Source: Bacteroidia bacterium
GTDB lineage: Bacteria > Bacteroidota > Bacteroidia > Bacteroidales > Prolixibacteraceae
Assembly (NCBI GenBank): GCA_025358395.1
Contig: JANYJT010000191.1
Coordinates: 1 to 17,530, forward strand
Length of the DNA: 17,530 nucleotides
Reading direction: 5' to 3'
Shown: one piece after another, positions 13,591 to 17,530 of the stretch
How positions within the stretch are numbered: the stretch's first letter is position 1
How the letters are laid out: every line of letters begins with the position of its first letter
Position numbers and translations under genes: made by a program
Notes under the pieces: model-generated
What the model was told of the DNA's origin: nothing
What the model saw: only the letters and a program-made list of their open reading frames with translations
The model's database searches: none

Positions 13591-14622
13591 TCACGAGGGA
13601 AATTTACAATCTTTGAGGAATATCTTTCCGGTATCCTGAATCGTTTTAGCAATCGGCGTGTAGCTAAAATCTATCCTTCCGGTGATTTTTGATCCATCAT
13701 AATTGGAATGCTTTCCGGCGCTGCGGGCAGTTTCTTTGGTCAGGGCGGGATCTTTGCCAGATAAAAATGTTGCCAATCGTGAAATTCTCCAGCCTAGCTG
13801 CAGGAGAAACCGGTTTGCCCGGATGGTTGGTTTTTGTTGGTTCAATGCTACCGCGATGCGGTCAAAGACTTCCCGGTAGGTGAGGTTCTCCGCGGAAATC
13901 ACATAGCGCTGATTTTTGATGGAGTCCCAATTCTCCGATTGCAACAGTCCGGTGATGGCTCGTGACACATCCCTGACATCCACAAATCCGGTGCTGCCGT
14001 CGGTGAAAAATTTCATCCCATTCGCAACTGTCTGAAACAGACGCGGTGATCCATTGTTCCATTTCCCGGGGCCCAAAATCACCGATGGATTGACAATGAC
14101 CGCCTGCAATCCCTCTTCAATCCCTCTCCAAACTTCCATTTCGGATTGAAATTTACTTTCTGAATAGGCTGATCGCTGGCAGTCATTTTTCCACGACAGA
14201 TCTTCGTTGACGGCTATCCCGAAGTCCTGGTTGCCCAATGCTGCGACAGAACTTACCTGGCAAAAGCGTTGAATATTAAGCTCCAGAGCCAGATCAACCA
14301 GGTTGGCTGTCCCTTCAACGTTTTCGTTCAGCATGGTCTCCCTGTCGCGGGGATCAAAGGAGACCTTGGCGGCGGCATGAATGATGATTTCCGCTCCTTT
14401 CAAAGCTTCGCGCAAGGAGTTTTTATCCATCATATCACCTTCCACCCATTCAATACTCCCGAAGAGCCGGTCGGCATCCCCGGTGTACCACGAGAAAATT
14501 TTCCGGATCACTTGCAAATCTGAATTTTTCCGTTTCAGGGCACGAACATTTTTTCCGCTTTTCGTCAGATCAAAAAGCAGATGTGCTCCAAGCATGCCGG
14601 TGCCTCCGGTGATAAATATCAT
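13591..14622 (-). CDS. NAD-dependent epimerase/dehydratase family protein (extended SDR)
   Basis: 343 residues with the extended short-chain dehydrogenase layout. The N-terminal nucleotide-binding motif TGGTGMLG has G6, G9 and G12. An acidic EGDMMD follows the third strand, and then come IIIHAAAKVSFD and VEGTANLVD. The active-site serine lies in QVSSVAALG (S124/S125), and the YxxxK pair is Y153/K157 in AYSESK. Substrate-binding parts are NPSVILGPGKW and GFVDVRDVSRAITG. It is probably an NAD(P)-dependent sugar epimerase or dihydroflavonol-reductase-like enzyme; the substrate cannot be read. It starts 9 bp after the dnaG stop on the same strand, so the two are probably cotranscribed. Confidence 0.9.
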   Translation of the reverse strand: MIFITGGTGMLGAHLLFDLTKSGKNVRALKRKNSDLQVIRKIFSWYTGDADRLFGSIEWVEGDMMDKNSLREALKGAEIIIHAAAKVSFDPRDRETMLNENVEGTANLVDLALELNIQRFCQVSSVAALGNQDFGIAVNEDLSWKNDCQRSAYSESKFQSEMEVWRGIEEGLQAVIVNPSVILGPGKWNNGSPRLFQTVANGMKFFTDGSTGFVDVRDVSRAITGLLQSENWDSIKNQRYVISAENLTYREVFDRIAVALNQQKPTIRANRFLLQLGWRISRLATFLSGKDPALTKETARSAGKHSNYDGSKITGRIDFSYTPIAKTIQDTGKIFLKDCKFPS

Positions 14623-14631
14623 CTGTGGGGA

Positions 14632-16593
14632 TTATTTTTTGGGGTTGACAGTCCGGTCGAGCTGTTTACTAAGAATTTTATCAATATTTTTCAACTTTTG
14701 GTGCGCGGCCTGCAACTCCATCGAAAGGTCGTAGTCCTTGGCCGAATCGGCGATTTTCATCCTGTTCTCAATCTGGTTCATCATGCCGGAAACGACCCGA
14801 AGCTTGTATTCGCGGACCAATTTTGGCACCACCACCTGCAACAGATCCTCCTCCTTTTCGATGTGGCTGCCTCCACGCTCCCAGAAAGGACTCAGTGGAT
14901 GCCTTTCGGAGATGATATCGGAAGCAAACTGACTTACCAGAGGATCGGAATGTACGGTAAAATAACGCATGGGATCAAATTCCGCCTCACCAAGATGCAA
15001 TCTGTACTCCTCCAAAATGGCGTGAATAATTGGATTAACCGATACCATGCTATCGATATCCAGCTCAGAGATAATATATGCCGCCACAGTTTCCGAAATC
15101 CATTCGCCACTCTCTTCGTGCTCATAATCAAATATTTTGAGCGATCCGCATTTGAGCAATACCCTCAAAATCTCTTTCTCTTCAAGTTCGAAAGGGTTCA
15201 CAGATGCGGCTACTACTGCAGGTATTGGCTGCTCAGGCAGATTCCGCTGGTCTGCCGGAGGCGGAAGGTCACGGTTCCCCTGTGCCTCGTTCTTCTTCAG
15301 TTTCAGCTTCCTGATTTCGTTGTAAAGCACATCTTCACGAACCTCGAGCAACCGGCTGCACTCTTTCAGGTATTCTGTCCGGACAATCTCGTCAGGGATA
15401 ACTGAAATGGAGTTGACAATATCGGTAATCAGTTTTGCCCTCGACAAAGGATCGTTTTCGATTCCTGTAAGCAGTATTTTGGTCTTGAACTTGATAAAAT
15501 CGGTCTCATTCTCCTTGATATAATGCATCAGTTCGGTCGAACTCATCGCCTTGGAGAATGAGTCAGGATCCTCTTTTTCAGGTAAAGGCAGAACTTTCAC
15601 ATTCATCCCCTCCTCCAGAACCAGATCGATTCCGCGGAGGGAGGCTTTGATCCCGGCCTGATCTCCGTCGTAAATGATGGTGATATTCCTGGTAAATCGC
15701 CTGATCAGCCTGATCTGGTCGACTGTCAGGGAAGTACCCGAAGAGGCTACCACATTTTCGATGCCTGCCTGGTGCATGGCAATCACATCGGTGTAACCTT
15801 CTACCAGATAGCACTTGTCTTCCTGGATGATCATCCGCTTGGCCAGGTAAATGCCGTAAACAACGCGGCTCTTGTGGTAAATGTCCGACTCCGGGGAGTT
15901 CAGGTATTTGGCCACGCTCTTCTCAAGCGAAAGGGTCCTTCCGCCGAAGGCTATTACCCTACCTGAGATGCTATGGACGGGAAACATCATCCGTCCGGCA
16001 AAGCGGTCGCGCACCCAATCGTCGCGCCTGATGGTCAATCCGGTCTTTTCGAGGAACTCCATTTTATATCCCTCCTTCAAGGCCGCATTGGTGAAGGGTT
16101 CCTTCCCATCAGGACAGTAGCCCAGGCCGAATTTTTTGATCACTTCATCCCTAAAACCACGTTCGTGGAAATAGCTGAGGCCAACGGCCCTGCCATATTC
16201 ATTCTCCCACAGCTGGGCAGCGAAATATTTCCGGGCAAATTCGGAGACAATGATCTGACTTTCGTGGTCGTTGCGCTCCTGGATATCTTCGGGGCGCTCC
16301 TCCTTCTCCTGCACTTCGATGTGGTATTTTTTTGCCAGCCAGCGCAACGACTCCACAAAAGAGAGGTGCTCATGCTCCATGATAAAGTTAACAGCCGACC
16401 CGCCTTTGCCGCATCCAAAGCATTTATAGATCCCCTTGGCGGGTGATACGTTGAACGAAGGCGTCTTCTCATTGTGGAACGGACAAAGCCCCAACAGGTT
16501 CGTTCCCCGCCTTTTTAGGGTAACGAACTCACCGACAACCTCTGTTATTTCAGCGGTGTCGAGTATTCTCTGGACAGTTGCCTGGTCGATCAT
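14632..16593 (-). CDS. dnaG: DNA primase
   Basis: 653 residues, a full-length bacterial primase that makes RNA primers at the replication fork with the DnaB helicase. The N-terminal CHC2 zinc site has C37, H40, C58 and C61 in LCPFHNEKTPSF and YKCFGCGKGG. The RNA-polymerase core includes RFAGRMMFPVHSISGRVIAFGGRTL and KYLNSPES. The TOPRIM catalytic acids are E265 (VEGYTD) and D309/D311 (YDGDQAG). The C-terminal 200 residues form the helicase-interaction region, linked by a Pro/Gln-rich stretch near residue 435. The ATG at 16591-16593 begins with the usual MIDQATVQRILDTA. A TACATTTG box lies only 5 bp upstream and an 8-bp tandem array behind it. The epimerase gene follows after 9 bp. Confidence 0.97.
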   Translation of the reverse strand: MIDQATVQRILDTAEITEVVGEFVTLKRRGTNLLGLCPFHNEKTPSFNVSPAKGIYKCFGCGKGGSAVNFIMEHEHLSFVESLRWLAKKYHIEVQEKEERPEDIQERNDHESQIIVSEFARKYFAAQLWENEYGRAVGLSYFHERGFRDEVIKKFGLGYCPDGKEPFTNAALKEGYKMEFLEKTGLTIRRDDWVRDRFAGRMMFPVHSISGRVIAFGGRTLSLEKSVAKYLNSPESDIYHKSRVVYGIYLAKRMIIQEDKCYLVEGYTDVIAMHQAGIENVVASSGTSLTVDQIRLIRRFTRNITIIYDGDQAGIKASLRGIDLVLEEGMNVKVLPLPEKEDPDSFSKAMSSTELMHYIKENETDFIKFKTKILLTGIENDPLSRAKLITDIVNSISVIPDEIVRTEYLKECSRLLEVREDVLYNEIRKLKLKKNEAQGNRDLPPPADQRNLPEQPIPAVVAASVNPFELEEKEILRVLLKCGSLKIFDYEHEESGEWISETVAAYIISELDIDSMVSVNPIIHAILEEYRLHLGEAEFDPMRYFTVHSDPLVSQFASDIISERHPLSPFWERGGSHIEKEEDLLQVVVPKLVREYKLRVVSGMMNQIENRMKIADSAKDYDLSMELQAAHQKLKNIDKILSKQLDRTVNPKK

Positions 16594-16598
16594 GCTTA

Positions 16599-16606
16599 CA
16601 AATGTA
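16599..16606 (-). promoter_or_regulatory. dnaG: -7 box of dnaG (TACATTTG), nearly touching the start codon
   Basis: The minus strand reads TACATTTG, an exact consensus match, 5 bp before the dnaG ATG. This would make a leaderless or almost leaderless message. The -33 region falls inside the 8-bp tandem array, where TTAG units lie 12 and 20 bp upstream of the box. Confidence 0.5.
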
Positions 16607-16616
16607 GTAAGGAATG

Positions 16617-16672
16617 TGCTAATGTGCTAATTTGCCAATATGCTAATGTGCCAATATGCTAATGTGCTGATA
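16617..16672 (-). repeat. Tandem array of seven 8-bp units (TGCTAATG type)
   Basis: On the plus strand seven consecutive units read TGCTAATG, TGCTAATT, TGCCAATA, TGCTAATG, TGCCAATA, TGCTAATG, TGCTGATA. In the dnaG direction the unit reads CACATTAG or a variant. The unit is the same as in the 38-bp inverted repeat near 10332-10501. No inverted partner is found within the next 90 bp. The unit length, and the lack of longer repeats with unique spacers, rule out CRISPR. Confidence 0.9.
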
Positions 16673-16697
16673 GAAGAATGTTGGAATGGGGTAATAT

Positions 16698-16727
16698 TTG
16701 GAATTTGTGAAGAAAACGCTACATTTG
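16698..16727 (+). promoter_or_regulatory. Bacteroidota primary-sigma promoter for the restriction-modification gene
   Basis: TTG (16698-16700), 19 bp, then TACATTTG (16720-16727) is a full match to the TTG-N19-TAnnTTTG pattern. A start near 16733 gives a leader of about 26 nt to the ATG at 16759. The -7 box overlaps AAACGCTACA (16714-16723), the reverse complement of the TGTAGCGTTT part of the ECF-like element. Confidence 0.7.
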
Positions 16728-16758
16728 GATAGTAACCCCGAACACCGACAACCGAAAA

Positions 16759-17530
16759 ATGACAATCGAACAGTACCTGCAAACCCTGAATGCCCGTTAT
16801 AAATTAGGCAACGCAACAGAACATACATTCAGGGGTGATCTTGCCCAGCTCATTCAGTTTCTCGCTCCAAACATCACGGTTACCAACGAACCGAAGCGCC
16901 AAAAGTGCGGGGCTCCGGATTACATCCTTACCAGGAAGGATATACCGGTTGGTTTTATCGAGGCTAAGGATATCGGCGACAGCGATCTGGAAGGCACCAG
17001 GAAAGCGGGTGGAAACAAGGAACAGTTCGACCGTTACAAGGCTTCGCTGGATAACCTGATCTTTACAGATTACCTCAATTTCCTGCTCTACCGGGATGGC
17101 ACCCTGGTTTCAAGACACACCATCGGAGAAGTGAAAAACGGGAAAATTATTCCGCTGACTCAAAATTTTGCCGCTTTCACTGATTTCATCCGCGACTTCT
17201 GTCTGCACATTGGGCAGACAATCAAGAGTCCGAAGAAACTGGCCGGGATGATGGCTGCCAAGGCAAGATTGCTTTCCGAGGTTATCGAGAAGGCCTTGAC
17301 CCGCGATGAAGACAAGCAGGAAAACAGTACGCTCCGGGATCAGATGACCGCCTTCAAGGAAATTCTGATCCACGACATCACCCCGAAAGGGTTCGCCGAT
17401 GTCTATGCCCAAACCATCTCTTATGGCATGTTTGCCGCAAGGTTGCACGATCCCTGCCTCGACAATTTCAGCAGACAGGAGGCAGCCGAGCTGATCCCCA
17501 AGTCAAATCCGTTTCTGCGGAAGCTGTTTG
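16759..17530 (+). CDS. Type ISP/IIG-like restriction-modification enzyme, N-terminal nuclease part (truncated by window edge)
   Basis: 257 complete codons are visible and the frame is open to the edge; relatives usually have 1000 residues or more. The N-terminus shows a PD-(D/E)XK nuclease: NATEHTFRGDLAQLI with a candidate helix glutamate (E21), then NEPKRQKCGAPDY (P53-D54) and the strand GFIEAKDIG (E68-A-K70), then a Gln-rich helix (KEQFDRYKASL, Q88) and ANLIFTDYL-type strands with LLYRDG. Residues from about 200 (KEILIHDITPKGFADVYAQ) enter the connector before the N6-adenine methyltransferase domain. Single-chain enzymes of this kind carry nuclease, sometimes helicase, methylase and target recognition in one protein and cut unmethylated foreign DNA. 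The methylase motifs lie beyond the window. It has its own promoter, divergent from dnaG. Confidence 0.8.
   Translation, partial: MTIEQYLQTLNARYKLGNATEHTFRGDLAQLIQFLAPNITVTNEPKRQKCGAPDYILTRKDIPVGFIEAKDIGDSDLEGTRKAGGNKEQFDRYKASLDNLIFTDYLNFLLYRDGTLVSRHTIGEVKNGKIIPLTQNFAAFTDFIRDFCLHIGQTIKSPKKLAGMMAAKARLLSEVIEKALTRDEDKQENSTLRDQMTAFKEILIHDITPKGFADVYAQTISYGMFAARLHDPCLDNFSRQEAAELIPKSNPFLRKLF

Noticed and set aside
14581..15405. Long plus-strand open frame inside dnaG
   Set aside because: Antisense shadow of the primase; no recognisable domain.
16617..16672. CRISPR-like array
   Set aside because: Units are 8 bp with no spacers; it is a simple tandem array.

Overview
The window looks like chromosomal DNA of a Bacteroidota bacterium, probably of the Bacteroidales/Marinilabiliales type. 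Several things point that way: ileS next to a cysteine-poor TraR/DksA protein, lipoproteins with Bacteroidota-style lipoboxes, an ECF sigma gene coupled to an anti-sigma/outer-membrane-barrel protein, -7 boxes of the form TAnnTTTG, and almost no Shine-Dalgarno signals. The species cannot be named from sequence alone.

Layout. (1) 3-3901, minus strand: ileS followed by a DksA-like gene, a conserved housekeeping block. (2) 4049-6349: a visibly A+T-richer accessory island. It holds a two-gene unit (unknown protein plus a HEPN-like helical protein, joined by a TAATG stop/start overlap), a broken endonuclease/exonuclease/phosphatase gene, and two out-of-frame pieces of what looks like a winged-helix plus PD-(D/E)XK nuclease gene. 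(3) 6359-6808: a YhbP-like split-barrel protein. Two inverted 77-bp repeat copies (3949-4025 and 6896-6972) bracket regions 2 and 3. (4) 6974-10273, minus strand: a compact three-gene unit of serpin lipoprotein, outer-membrane barrel-like protein and LVIVD-repeat lipoprotein. (5) 10332-10501: a perfect 38-bp inverted repeat made of 8-bp tandem units. (6) 10497-13510, minus strand: a small lipoprotein, an anti-sigma/barrel protein, an ECF sigma factor and another small lipoprotein. The two lipoproteins share an identical bipartite promoter-like signal. (7) 13591-16593, minus strand: dnaG primase followed by an NAD-dependent epimerase. (8) 16759 to the edge, plus strand: the N-terminal nuclease part of a single-chain (type ISP/IIG-like) restriction-modification enzyme, with a clear Bacteroidota promoter.

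How the genes work together. Region 6 reads as a self-contained envelope-signalling module: the sigma factor is held by a membrane-spanning partner and probably drives the two flanking lipoproteins. Region 4 looks like an envelope unit carrying a protease inhibitor. The island and the right-hand edge carry defence or toxin-antitoxin type genes, some of them decayed.

The least explained signal is a set of short tandem arrays with 8-, 9- and 10-bp units ending in TTAG or a close variant. They lie directly upstream of -7 boxes at ileS, yhbP and dnaG at a nearly constant distance (11-12 bp), as if they replaced the -33 region. Base composition was judged by eye and no searches were run.
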